NCBI GenBank assembly: GCA_037042915.1
Contig: CM073202.1
Span: forward strand, 868,001 to 932,000
Length of the DNA stretch: 64,000 nt
Reading direction: 5' to 3'
DNA from: Auricularia sp. M13
Taxonomy: Eukaryota; Basidiomycota; Agaricomycetes; Auriculariales; Auriculariaceae
In this document: positions 1 through 11,290 of the stretch, piece by piece
Numbering within the stretch: the stretch's first letter is position 1
How the letters are laid out: every line of letters starts with the position of its first letter
Program-made: the position numbers and the translations under genes
The notes under the pieces: generated by a model
The model's database searches: none
The model's input: only the letters and a program-made list of their open reading frames with translations
What the model was told of the DNA's origin: nothing

Positions 1-1958
1 CTGTGCAGCAGTGGTGGGCGCCGCATCCGACTTGCGCTTCTTGTCCTTCCCCGCAGCAGGAGCCTGCAGACCCCCGCCGGACTCAGCATCGCAGTAGTAA
101 GGGAAGGCATAGAGCAACAGAAACACGCACCTCGTCCTCCGCATGTTTCCGCTTCTTCCCCTTCTCGGTCGACGGCTCGTCCAGCGCCATAGCCTGCGAC
201 CAAAAAACCAACTGAGAAACACTCCACATAGAGCAAAGCAAGAAGGGAGCGCACCGAGTCGCCCTTCGCAGGCGAAGACGAAGCACCCTCGCCGTCGACG
301 GCCATCGCGTCCGACTTGCGCCCAACCTTCTTCGGGGCGGCGTCTTCCACCGCCGCGACATCGGATTTGCGCGACTTCTTGCTGGAACTCTTCGGTGGTG
401 CGACGTCCACGACAATCGGCTCGTCCACAGGCGCAGGCGCCGCGTCCGACTTGCGCGCCTTTTTGCTGGAACTCTTCGGTGGCGCGTCCTCTACGGGCGC
501 GGGTTCAAGTGCGGCCGTGGCGTCGGATTTGCGGGCTTTCTTGCTCGTCGGCGGGGCGTCTTCCACGGGTGCAGGTCCAGGTTCAGGTGCAGGCACAGCG
601 TCGGATCTCCGCGCCTTCTTGCTCTTCGGCGGAACGTCTTCCACTACAATCGGCTCATCCACAGGCGCAGATGCAGCGTCAGACTTCCGTGATTTCTTGC
701 TTTTGGGCGGCGGCGCATCCTCCTTGGGCGCGGGCGCAGGTGCAGGCGCAGCGTCGGATTTCCGCGCCTTTTTGCTCTTCGACGGCGCGGCGTCTTCCAC
801 AGGTGCAGGTGCAGCGTCGGATTTCCGAGCCTTCTTGGAAGAGCTTTTGGGAGGCTCCGCAGCGTCCTATCATAGTCACAATCCTGAGCACCGAACACAA
901 AGCAAACCCAAACGCAGATGCGCACCTCGACTGCAGCGTCCTTTGCCTTCTTTTTCTTCCCCTCCTTCTCCGCGTCGTCGTCGAGGAAGTCAGCGGCTTT
1001 GGCGCGCTCTTTCTTGCTGGTTTTCTTCGCGGGCGATTCTGCGTCCTATGTAATGCATTGATTAGAGGAGACACGCAAGGAAAGATGTCGCGGAGAGGCG
1101 TACGGTCGCTTCGGCTTCAGAGACAGCCGCTTTGGACTTTTTGCTCTTCTTGGAAGACGATGCGGCCTCCTGCGAGCGGAACAAATCATTGTGTGAACTC
1201 AGCCTGTGAACTGCGAGAAAGAAAGGGATGCACGCACGTCGTCCGTGATAGGAGCAGCTTTGTCTTTTTTGCTCTTCTTGGGCGCGGCCTATGCGCACCG
1301 TGAGTATGTAGGGAATGACCAGAGAATAAACAATGTAGACGAACATCGTCTGTAGGTGCCGCTGCCGCAAGCTTGTCTTTCTTGCTCTTCTTGGACGACG
1401 AAGCTTCCTGTGTAGTATATGGTTTACGTTACGGTGTACATCCTTGGGCGTCGCAACGTACGTCGTCGGTGATTACAGCAGCCTTGTCCTTCTTGCTTTT
1501 CTTCGCTGGTGTAGCCTCCTACACGCAGCTAAGTAAGCGACGGACGCGCGATGCAACTGAGCAAGCGCACATCGTCAGTGGCAGCAGCAGCGGCGGCGAG
1601 CTTTTCCTTCTTGCTCTTCTTGGGCGGCGCTTCCTACACACGTCCGAATGACGATATTAGAGCTGGATAACGCGAAGCTGCCAACATAGGGTGCGTACAT
1701 CGTCCGTCGCACCTGCGGCGGCGGTCTTGTCCTTCTTGCTCTTCTTCACAGGCACCTCGGACGCGTCCTGCAGTGTCTCGTGAGCTTAAATGCGGCCTTG
1801 ACTGTGTGGTAAAGCGTACAGCGTCCTTTTTGCTCTTCTTCGCCGCCTTGTCCTGCAGAAATGCGAAAGCCATGAGCACACGCGCGCATTATATTAGCGA
1901 AAGCGGGCGAGCTCACAACGGGCGCGTCGGACTTCGAAGCCTTGTCTGCTTTGGCCAT
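1..1958 (-). CDS. Lys-rich nucleolar-type repeat protein, 3' end off the left edge
   Basis: The start is the ATG at 1958 (MAKADKASKSDAPV). Twelve exons can be traced: 1958-1917, 1852-1820, 1767-1699, 1633-1571, 1518-1462, 1407-1345, 1288-1238, 1169-1104, 1045-926, 866-255, 193-131 and 63-1. Every exon is a multiple of three and every intron lies between codons. Exons 2-8 each carry a KKSKKDK-type core and several end in TDD before the donor. The 204-codon exon 10 repeats units such as KSSSKKARKSDAAPAP with acidic VEDA/VDEP spacers. Alternating Lys and acidic blocks are typical of nucleolar proteins such as Nsr1/Gar2/nucleolin or Nopp140/Srp40. The C-terminal domain that would tell these apart lies outside the window, so the identity is inference. 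Exon 6 uses a less usual gttcgt donor. Confidence 0.75.
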
Positions 1959-2120
1959 AATGATCCCTGAAAGCGGCGGTGTCGTGAAGCAAGAGCGCGT
2001 CACAAGCGGGAAAGCAGAAAAATATAGTTCCGGGTCCGCCACCGCTGCCCGGCGCGACGCGTGCGAGGCAAAATCCGGCGAATGGCACCACTCGCTGAGT
2101 CCTTCTCTCCGCCCTTCACG

Positions 2121-3807
2121 ATGGCCGACGTAGTCAAGACGCCCATCGCGCCGCCGCCGCCTCCGCCGGACGCGCCCCGGCCGGCGCCGCTGGCGGGCGA
2201 GGAGCTGGCCAAGTACGGCATCGTGCTCGCGCATTTTGAGCCGACGGACGGCACGCCGTATGCGCTGGACGGCGTCCCGCTTAATGATGAAGAGCGGTTC
2301 TGGCTGGTACGCGCTGATGCTAGAGATTGCGGCTGTAGTGCTGATATAGCGAGCAGAGCGACGAGTGCATACAGCGCTACCTGCGCGCGTCCAAGTGGGC
2401 TGAGAACACGGCCATTGCGCGTATTGAGGCGACGCTGCGCTGGCGGCGCGAGTATGGGTTCTACGACGGCCGCATGGCGCCGGGGGAGGTCTCCGTCGAG
2501 GTATAGTCCAGTCTGACCGTTGGAATCTTGCGAGGACACTGAGCGTGCCGCAGAACGAGACGGGCAAGCAGATCATCTTCGGCTACGACGCCGCGCGGCA
2601 CCCGTGTCTCTACCTCCTCCCGTCGCGCCAGAACACCGACACGCCGCCGCGCCAGATCCGCGCCACCGTGCGTCCCCTCCCCTCGTCCTCATTCCACCCG
2701 TTTCTCACTCTCACCCCGCAGGTCTTCATGCTGGAGCGCGTGCTGGACCTCTGCGGCCCGGGCGTCGAGTCGCTCGCGCTGCTCATCAACTTTGCCGACC
2801 GCGCGAAGAACCCGAGCATCCAGACCGCCCGCACCGTCCTCAACATCCTGCAGGAGCACTACCCCGAGCGCCTCGGCGCGGCGTACATCATCAAGGTCCC
2901 GTTCCTCGTCAACCTGTTCTTCAAGGCCGTCTTGCCGTTCGTCGATCCCAAGGTGCGATCGCGTTTCTGTGTTTGAGTTTCCTGCATTCCTGCCTTGTCC
3001 CCCTCCACCCCGACTGTTTACGCAGGCTGTCAGCGTGCAGCTAATGACTCGCAAGATGAGGTTGCAACGAATGTCGCACTATAAATCGCGACGCTCTCCA
3101 ACGAGTCCCGTCACACCGGCACATTCCATTCTTTGATTCATCCATGCATTCATGCCTGCTTTGTGCGATGTGACAATTGCGATCCCCGCGCCTGCGCGCA
3201 AGTACGCCATCGCGAACTCTTCTCTCCTCGACGCGTCGTGCTCTTCCCATACCAGACTGACAGCCCGCACGCACCCTTCTACCCATACCTCGACTTCTTC
3301 ACTGACTCACTTCATCCATTCCTCCCACCACAGACGCGCACAAAACTGCACTTCAACCCTGCCCTGCCCTCACCTACGCTCCTGCCCGGCAGCTCGCTCA
3401 TCAAAGCGGACGGCTGGCCGGGCGCGGTCGACTTCGCGTACGAGCACGCGACGTACTGGCCCGCGCTCGTCCGATTGTGTGCCGTGCGCCGCGAGCGCGA
3501 GGTGGAGTTTTGGAGGAAGGAGCAGGGGGGACGGGTCGGTGCGGGCGAGTGGGAGCGCAAGGTCGCTGCGCAGGGGGTTGGCGTGGGAGAGGGGAAGGGT
3601 GTGGGGGAGGGGGAGGGTGTGGGGGAGGGGGAGGGGGAGAATGGGGGTATCGCCCCTGAGACGCTCGTGGCTGCTGCGTTGATTGCGGATGCGGAGGAGG
3701 GGGAGGTCCAGCCGGCGGTTGAGGAGACGCCTGTGCCTGTCCCTGTGGTTGCTGCGGCGGCGGGAGAGCGGCCTGCTGATGAGAAGGCGGTGGGACTGGC
3801 CGCTTGA
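2121..3807 (+). CDS. Sec14/CRAL-TRIO phosphatidylinositol-transfer protein, Pdr16/Pdr17-like
   Basis: Five exons: 2121-2306, 2357-2500, 2554-2667, 2722-2952 and 3334-3807, about 382 aa, all phases consistent. The first exon is Pro-rich. A CRAL-TRIO N-terminal helix region follows (DECIQRYLRASKW), then the lipid-binding fold with LNILQEHYPERLGAAYIIKV, FFKAVLPFVDPK and a terminal VDFAYEHATYWPALV. The last segments resemble those I recall from yeast Pdr16/Sfh3. The expected role is binding and transfer of phosphatidylinositol and sterol-like ligands at membranes, affecting azole tolerance. The C-terminal tail is low complexity (repeated VGEGEG) and lacks a recognised domain. The last intron, 2953-3333, is 381 nt, far longer than its neighbours. 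Confidence 0.85.
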
Positions 3808-4587
3808 TTAGATTACACTACTTACATACGCTGGAAACGTCCGCGACAGCGACGACTAATTCATGCATAGACTCTGACACTGACACGCGCACTCGCGCCC
3901 ATCTCATCGCAAATGTATATTGGTATAGGGTATAGACACTGACCTCGCTCCTTTGCCTGTGAAGACAACTCAAAATGTCGTACAGGCAAATCTGAGTCTC
4001 TCAAAGGACATTGAGCGTCCCAGCATGGGATGGGGGTGACGGGTCATGCCGATGTGATTCTTTGGCTTGCTGTCCAATTTTTTCTTTTTCTTTTTCTTTT
4101 TCTTTTTTGCTTGACCCGATCTCGGCCACGCAGCAAGCACTTGTTCATGTGTTGTTGGTGCGTAATGATTTTGTGAGCTGTTAGAATCTTGTTTCGGGTG
4201 TTGCCCACTGGCCGCACCTGTTGAAGCTTGTTGTATACTCTATCTCTCGCCATGCTGGTCTTATTGGTGGTCTTTCGATACCCCTCCCTGGGGGCCCAAA
4301 GTTCTGAGTGTGACGGAAGTGCCGATGTAACTGACTGTGCGGTGCGTCAGAACAATGGGGATCCTCGAGGCCTTCAGGTGGCACAACGAAAAGAAGGCCG
4401 ATCAAAAACTATCACAGTGATAAATAGTATGCACCCGTACTATCGCGGTGTGAGCACGTAGGTTGACAGAAGCCAAAGCATGCGCATACTCGCGTGCACC
4501 TTTCCCAGGACGACTCAAAGTTCCACATGTCATCATGTTCCACCCTACAGAAATGGCTAGCGCTGTTTACTTACTGTACAAAGCCTT
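3808..4587. other. Intergenic, no gene seen
   Basis: The stretch separates the convergent Pdr16-like and AIM9-like genes. It holds a pyrimidine tract of repeated ttcttt units at about 4078-4109 and otherwise only short unsupported frames. Confidence 0.6.
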
Positions 4588-6134
4588 TCAACCTCGAGAA
4601 TCATATTCACGCTGCACCTGATCCTGCAACCACTGTCGTTTCTGCCACCACAGAGGAACACCTTGTGTCAGCAGGTAGTGCGCCTTGAGCACATGCCTAC
4701 GCGTGTGCTCGAGGCTCGGCGCCGAGAAGCGCTGGTCGTAAGCTGTCAGCGCGGCGAGATATCGGTCGCGCTGCGCAGTCTCGATAATGAGCGCATTCTG
4801 CTCGTGGACGCGGCCTGACTCGGGCCATTCCACGGCCTCCCAATCCCCAAGCTCTCCGTACGCCTTCTGCGGGAAACCGTCGAACGCGCCCTCCTTGAAC
4901 CATTCCGAAGTCGCGGGCAGGTACTTCCAGTTGCGTAAGCTCGCCTGTTTGAGATCGTGTGGGAAGTCGACGGCAATAACAAATGGAAGGACGTATACGT
5001 CGTCCCAGTCTATGATGGCTCGCAGCCTGTACGTCTTCGGGTCGACGAGCACGTTCCTAAGGGCGAAATCCAGATTGACGAGCGTGGGGCGCGCATACGA
5101 CGGGCTTCGGCTGAGAACATCTAATGCGCGAGTGTAGACACCTCGAACAGCCTGCGCCGCGTTCATGAATGCCTCTTTGGTCACGCCCAATTCGCGTAAC
5201 TCATCGGCGTCATAGCCAAATGCTCGCGCAGGCTCCCTGACCGCGAGACGCATCTCATTCGTCCAAAGATCCGCCCAGACATCAGGCAAAGACGTCGTCG
5301 TTGCATTGAAAGTCCCAGCGGGCACCGGATCGTCCCACTGATATCGCCCACGGAAGGAAAGCGGGCGGATAACATAGCTCAACTCATCAGACGGATCCGA
5401 TGCACCAGGAGCAAACCCTAGCTGCCCGACACCAGAAAGATGAGCCGCAAGTGGCGCAGAGAGTGCAGCATGCCAGCACGCGATATCCTCGAGAAAGGGG
5501 CCGTGCTCGACTGTTTCGGTGAGAGCGCGCCATCCTTCGATAGAGTCTGAAGGAACATGTTCCTGTAGCGCATACGGGACCCCTAGGGGGTTGTTTCCAG
5601 TTGCATCCCAGGCAAAGACTTCCGGTACGACAGCGCCCATGTTGAGGATATGACGAGCGTATGACATGGTGGCGACTGCAGCTTCGACCCGAAAGACGTC
5701 GCGCCTCGTCTTCAGCGGGATGCGCGCGATGAGCTTTCGCCCGCTTCGACGGTAGTGCAGCAGATAAATGACGTTGCAGGACCCGGTATTCTCTAATGCG
5801 ATGTCGGGCACCTCGTCTGTCGACAAAGCCTGACCGGCCACAAAGGCAAGATCGGTCAAGCAAATGCCAGCCGGGGTCAGCCTTTCGATGCCGACGTCGG
5901 CTACATGAGGGTGGTAAAACTTTTCGGCGACCTCGCGCTCCGTGGGGAAATGCGCAACTGAGCTCGCGTGAAGTGCGACACATTAAAAAAAGACGTCGTG
6001 TGCTTACAGCGAGAATCATGGCGGTGGGCACCGTCGCTGTGCGGCCGATACGGTCGGGTTATGGTCGCATACGACCGACTATGCCGAAGTGCAGCCCGTG
6101 GGCCCAAAGAAACAGCCCTGAAAACTACCAACAC
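4588..6134 (-). CDS. Mitochondrial AIM9-like phosphotransferase (APH/kinase-like fold), copy 1
   Basis: Two exons: 6134-6032 and 5957-4588, 490 codons before the stop at 4588. Exon 1 encodes a basic, mitochondrial-style leader (RHSRSYATITRPYR) and joins in phase 1 to AHFPTEREVAEKF. The body is an APH/choline-kinase fold: IARIPLKTRRDVFRVEAAV in the N-lobe, PTLVNLDFALRNVLVD as catalytic loop, and AIIDWDD as the metal-binding segment. The His usually before the catalytic Asp is Asn here. AIM9 relatives are mitochondrial and poorly understood. The copy at 28180-29725 has the same length, the same intron position and the same leader motif. Unlike that copy, exon 1 begins with GTG where the other has ATG, and I see no in-frame ATG upstream, so the true start is unresolved. 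Confidence 0.8.
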
Positions 6135-6301
6135 GGTTGAGAGCAGGGAAACGTTTTATTTGCTTATGTTTGCCCCCACTCGTTTGCTTCCGTTTACCAC
6201 CCAGGACACCTTCAATCAAATTTCTATCCATACAAGGTACCTATTCTGACAAATTATACAGAGTCACAGGCCTCCAGTACCTGCGAAATTAATAAAAACG
6301 G

Positions 6302-8205
6302 TCATAAGTCAAGAAACGAGTTGGGTGCCGTGTCGGGGGTTCGTGTTCTTTGCATCGGTTCTGACGAAGGCGACTCCTCAGTAGACTCCTCATCGACGAG
6401 AGTTGGGCTGGCCAGGTTTTGCCATTGGTATGGATAATACCCTGCATCGGTCTTCCCGTCGTAGAGCTCGAAGTGCTCCCGGAGCGCCTGCCAAAGCTGA
6501 CGCGTCGCCGCCCTTGCGACGGGTACCACTACCGACGCTTTCCTGATGGCTTTCTTTGGCACAACGAACTTGACGAAATTATGCTTGTCTGCTGTGCTTG
6601 CCGTTACAACGAGCCGGCCTAGCTCTCACGCGGCGCACCTTTGGACGACAGCTCACCAGACGTTGCATCGGCTGCAGGACTAGCACTAGAGCTGGACACC
6701 GATGACCTCTGCGCGTGCGTGCTGTACCAAGGGATATGACCGTCGCCATCTTGAAGCTCGAATTGCTGCCGGACCTTCTGTATCCATTGCCGCCTTTTCG
6801 GTCCCGATGCTTCGCTGCTGGTGGCGCTACTGGGAGTGCTTGGACTCGCAACTGTCTCCGCGCTGTCGTCTTGCTCCGTAGGTGAGGTCAGGAGGAGATC
6901 GCCACCCCCATCTCGGTGCAGGTCAAGCCACTCCCGGACTTCGGCCATTGTAGGCCGGTCACAGGGTTGCATGGACCAGCACAACTTGCAGACAGCCCGG
7001 TACGCCCGATTCATCCCGTGTCTGACCGCCTCCGCCTCTCCGTGGATAGGTGGCAGCTTTCCGCTTGTGACGTGCACAACTACCTGCAGGTCAGTCAAAT
7101 TGTGCCAGGGGCTCACTCCAGTGAAGGTCTGGAGTGGGGATTGCAATCAGAAGGCGGCACGGACAGGATGAATGCTGATACCGATGCTCTCACCTGAAGC
7201 ATCAGCATGCCGAATGCGTAAACGTCCGTCTTGAGGCTCTTCGACCGCATGCGCGCCACGACTGCTTCTCCGGTTACAGTCAGATGCCCAGACGGAGAGA
7301 CCGTCATAACATCGTCTTCCAGCATCTCGGGCGCGCAGAAACGCAGCGTAAAGCGGCCGCAGATGTCTGTCGCAGTTGTGTTGGCTCCCGGCGACTTTGC
7401 GACATGTGTGCTTAACCCAAAGTCGGCAAGAAGGACGTTGCCCGTCTGTGTTATCAGAACGTTCTCCTACAGCCGTCTCAGCCAATGCGGTGTAGGTGGA
7501 CGATAGCAGACGTGACGTACAGCCTTGATATCGCCATGCACTAGCCGTTTCGTGTCGTGCAGATAAAGCAGTCCGTGTGCGGCTTGCACTAGCTAATGTC
7601 AAACCTTGGTCAGTGATATGTACTGTATTACATCACTAAAACTGGGCCGCACCAGCTCCTGGCGATCTACATCTGGGTTGGCTCGAATGTGCTCCAATAG
7701 GTTTCCCCGCTTCATCCATGGTGAGACGAGGACGATGTGCGATTCCAGCGTGCAGTGCCCATAGAGTGGGAGCACCCTGGAATGTCGTAGCTCGCGCCAG
7801 GCACGGATTTCGCGTGCGATGAGTTCCTAGCGCAACTTAAGATGTCCGGGCTGCTCTCCGCGGTAGAGTGAACTATGGACGTACCTCAGCGTTACGTCTG
7901 CTGACAATCTTCAGAGCTACGTCTTCCTCCCGTCCGTCTCTGTCGTGCCTGAACGTCGCCTTGCAGACTGTGCACTGTGGGCCGATGGCGTGGCAGCGCG
8001 CAACGATATTATCGTATTCAGGAGGAATAGTGAACTTGCCCCGGATGACGTTGGGGTCACTTGGGTCTGCCTTCGGGTCGTAGTCGATGCGAAGCGTCCT
8101 GATGAGGGCGACCTTGGCGGGAGACGATGGGGTAGGCATGAGAGGCAGCAAATGCAAGCGTGTTTGCGAGTCAACAGTCGCTCGCCTGTCGATCACGACG
8201 TCCAT
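6302..8205 (-). CDS. TKL-type protein kinase with HGD catalytic loop and duplicated C-terminal motif
   Basis: Six exons: 8205-7885, 7826-7653, 7592-7521, 7466-7194, 7128-6657 and 6588-6302, about 532 aa. Kinase motifs appear in order: the Lys strand DVALKIV, helix-C EIRAWREL, hinge LVSPWMKRGNLLEH, catalytic loop VHGDIKAENVL, LLADFGLS, RFCAPEML and SLKTDVYAFGMLML. HGD replaces the usual HRD. From general knowledge this is common in expanded basidiomycete TKL families. No clear Gly-rich loop is visible. After the kinase domain, RRQWIQKVRQQFELQDGD is followed, across the last intron, by a related TRQLWQALREHFELYDGK. The last donor is gtgagc and the acceptor is an ambiguous cagcag pair. Stopping at 6619 without splicing would give a shorter protein with one tail motif. 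The start ATG is the first plausible one but is not proven. Confidence 0.8.
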
Positions 8206-8615
8206 CACTGCAAAGCGCGCCAGAACATATGTCTCTCAATCCCTATTCCCTGGAAAGAATTGCCGCGGTGCCGCCGATCCTCGCCTCCGTTTTCCTGGAA
8301 CATGGAATCCTTGTCACAGGAGTGCCGGATTTCATGTGGCGCTGCAAGGAAACGCAATAGCGGAGGATTCCATGGGGCTCTGCAAGGAAATGTAGCGCAA
8401 GTCTACAGGTAGTCAAACACCCACATGTTATCTCCAGTGAGACGACTGTCACTTGCCACGGATGCTTAGCAATGGGTAGTCTTGCTTTGCCTGAAAATGC
8501 ACAGAACCTATAATTATGCCAATCCATGACAAAGAGGTACAAATTGAAGATGAAAGCAATAAGAAAGTCCAAAATGCAATGATAATAAGGAAAGAAAAGG
8601 TCATCTCGTGGCAAA

Positions 8616-10091
8616 TCATGCAACAACCGCACCAGCGACAAGGACGATGAACGAGGCAAACATAGCGAAAGAGCTGACGCCAATGGCGGCGGCCCCGCTA
8701 TCGGGGTCCTCCTCCGTCGTACCCGAGGTGTTGGACCCCGAGCCGTTAGCACCTGCACCTGAGGGCGGGTTGGTGCTCCCTGACGAAGAGCTGGAGGAGC
8801 CCGTGTTGGAAGGCGGGATTGCAGACCCAGAGCGAGTTGGTGTGTTTTGCGAGTTCTGGCCCTGGCCAGGAGTCGCGGGAGCCTGACCACCAGGAGCAGG
8901 CGTCTGTGCGGGAGGTGCGGGCGCGGGGGACTGGTTCGGCGCGCCGGATGGTATCGTCGCTGTGTAGATCTGCGCCGACTGGTAACTGTGGGCAGGTCAG
9001 CACAGGAGCATGTCAACACGATGGGAGCACTCACGGTGTGCACTTGCTGGATGCAGGGATGTCGGTAACACCCTCCTCGACCTGCTTCTGGTCGTCACCG
9101 AGGCAAGACTCGAAAACACCGTCACGGTACGCCGCAGGAACGTTGACGTCGCAACCAACTAGAACAGGGGACGTCAAGCTGCGGTCAAGGACGATCGGGC
9201 AAGAACCTACGAGTGTCGAGCGTGTGGCGGCAGAGACCAGCCGCGTTCGGCGCCTTAGGGTCGCACAACTTCATGCAGAAGATGTTCGAGCCCATGAAGG
9301 CGTGCCATGTCCGGCTCTGCGTGGGGACGCCGTGCGAGCTGCCCATGCTCGTGGAGAACGCCAGACCACCCATGGGGTTGCCGCGGAGATCCTGGCCACC
9401 AGAGTCAAGCTCGCCACCCTCGTCGTTCGACGGGATGTTGATCAAGGCCTGGTTGATGTGGCCGGTAATCTCGACGTAGCTTGGCGTGCGGATGAACTGC
9501 ACGCCGGTGAGCGCGCCAGGCGGGATGATGCGACCGCCGCGCCCAGGCTTGGTACACCAAGCTACGGCCTCTCCTTCTGCGTCGCCGACCGTCGCCATTT
9601 CCGGGGGACCCCACAGGCAGAAGTCATCGATCGAGTTCAGAACGATGGTTTGGCACAGGGAGTTTTGGCCCTCGGTCGTCGCGTTGCACCTGAGTTTGCT
9701 GAGCATCATGGACGCACTGCGCAAAAGATCAAGCTGCGCACCTGTTGTAGCCAGATTGCGGGCCACGTTCGCCGTTTGTCGTGTCGGCCTTGTAGGGCTA
9801 CACGCAAAGAATTCGTCAAACTAGGCTCAGACTTGTTGCATCGTCGCATACCAAGTTGTTCCATGTGAATCTGAGATGCTTTAGCCATGTTCCAACACGA
9901 AAAAGGATGGCGAGACTCACTGCTTGCCCACGAGACGAGGGTTGTTTGTGTCAGAAGGGTCAGGGTTGAGCTGTACGGCTAGCGGTCAACATGTATCCAG
10001 CAGAAGCAAGGGTACCACGTACATGCTCGTTGGGACCAGTGTCCGCAGCCATCGCGGCGGCAACAAGGGCGGTAAAAACAACAGAGCGCAT
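8616..10091 (-). CDS. Secreted, probably GPI-anchored MAG-type (macrofage activating glycoprotein) protein
   Basis: Seven exons: 10091-10023, 9970-9921, 9870-9852, 9797-9742, 9689-9211, 9158-9035 and 8985-8616, about 388 aa. A signal peptide (MRSVVFTALVAAAMAAD) is followed by NLPYKADTTNGERGPQSGYN, CNATTEGQNSLCQT, DDFCLWGPPE, AWCTKPG, LRGNPMGGLAF and FCMKLCDPKAPNAAGLC. These match the cysteine-rich extracellular family annotated in basidiomycetes as macrofage activating glycoprotein. The C-terminus is Ser/Gly/Pro-rich and ends in a hydrophobic segment (FAMFASFIVLVAGAVVA) like a GPI signal. Exon 3 is only 19 nt but is needed to keep the conserved frame. The name comes from an annotation tradition; the function in the fungus is unknown, probably cell surface. 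Confidence 0.87.
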
Positions 10092-10432
10092 TGTAGAAGA
10101 GGTTGGCTAGAAACGACAAACGGCAAAGGCGCCGGAAGGACGAAAGAAAAGGAAGAAGGAAAGGTGGGGTGCGCAGCGTGCAAACCTTGGCTTGCTTATA
10201 TCCAGACGGTGATCTGATCCATCACTGCCCCACACAGCCTCAAGGAGGGATACTCCGATGACCACGAGTCCGCAGCTCGGTGCTCCGCGAATATGAGCAC
10301 AGGAGTCTGACAGGTACGTAGGTTTCCTTCATGCTTTCGCACAATCGCGCTCACTCAGCTACAGCATACAAATCCGCGAATCGAACGTACGTTGTGCAGG
10401 ATGGCAGCTGAAACCGCCGGCCTGCCAGTTGC

Positions 10433-11290
10433 CTAGACGCTAGATAGGGTGTACTTTGTACTACTGCGAACGTAGCCAACTGCACCGGGCGCGCTGGCCG
10501 GCCATCCCAATGCGTAACCGGCGCTCTGACCGCCTAAATCGGGCGGCGCACGCCAGAATACAGGTTGGGTATCACGACGCTGCACCGCTGGGCGTCGACG
10601 TCGGCGTTTCTTGCTGGTAGGCATCTCTGCTCCAGTCGTTGCTTCCAGAGTTGGGCAACTAGAGATGGATTCGGTTTGTCGAACAGTGGCTTGAGTCCAG
10701 TCGAGGTTGGCATTCTTGCTGGCTCGAGACTTCTGCTTAGGCAAGGAGGCAACGAAAAGGGCAGGTGGTATAGATGATTGAGGAGCCAAGAGTCGGAGGA
10801 CCCTGGGAGCTTCAGACGGGTGGTGCTGCGTGGCGAGCGGCCAATCGACAGCGGCCTCTTGTGCACGAGCGCGACGAAGTTTCCGTTCCTCATGTGTATC
10901 CTCCACCGGACGTTCTACTTTCCTATATAGCCAAAGTAAGTTTCCAAGTTCAACAACGCACGCATGCGCGTACCGCTCTGCATAAGTCTTGGGTACAAGG
11001 GAGATTTCTCGAGCCTCGCCGCCCGTGAAAAGGCGGAACGATGTAGTGAAACCCCGAGCATCCGTCTCCGCTTCGCCAGAAATTTTGCGCTTCTTGGTTG
11101 GGCGAGGGGAAGACTCCAAGTCGACGTCAATACGCGTGCGCACGAGTTGGTTTAGCTCTTTGATGTCGTCGGCAGCTTCATCGTCGGCCAGGCTCAATGG
11201 TGGTGGAGAAAACAGGTCGCGACGCGCGACAGTGGCAATGGCGCCATCGTAACGCGCGTCAAAGGGGTTCACAAAGCGCAGTCGCTGCAT
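10433..11290 (-). CDS. Basic conserved-looking protein of unknown function
   Basis: Two exons: 11290-10974 and 10922-10433, about 268 aa, starting MQRLRFVNPFDARYDGA. Visible features are a short nuclear-localisation-like PRPTKKRKISG near residue 55, a conserved-looking FTTSFRLFTGGEAREISLVP block, and a strongly basic SKKRRRRRPAVQRR near the C-terminus. I recognise no domain. The two basic clusters suggest a nuclear protein. The intron (10973-10923) is 51 nt, divisible by three and free of stops, so its retention would insert 17 residues in frame. An alternative start lies further upstream in the same open frame. Confidence 0.6.
   Translation of the reverse strand: MQRLRFVNPFDARYDGAIATVARRDLFSPPPLSLADDEAADDIKELNQLVRTRIDVDLESSPRPTKKRKISGEAETDARGFTTSFRLFTGGEAREISLVPKTYAERYAHACVVELGNLLWLYRKVERPVEDTHEERKLRRARAQEAAVDWPLATQHHPSEAPRVLRLLAPQSSIPPALFVASLPKQKSRASKNANLDWTQATVRQTESISSCPTLEATTGAEMPTSKKRRRRRPAVQRRDTQPVFWRAPPDLGGQSAGYALGWPASAPGAVGYVRSSTKYTLSSV

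Noticed and set aside
143-1303. 386-codon plus-strand frame rich in Arg/Pro/Gln
   Set aside because: It is the antisense shadow of the Lys-rich repeat exons on the minus strand, whose splice sites and phases are consistent.
6302-6562. Separate small gene downstream of the TKL kinase
   Set aside because: The frame lacks an ATG (it opens with GTG) and joins the kinase in phase through a consensus intron, so it is better read as the kinase's last exon.
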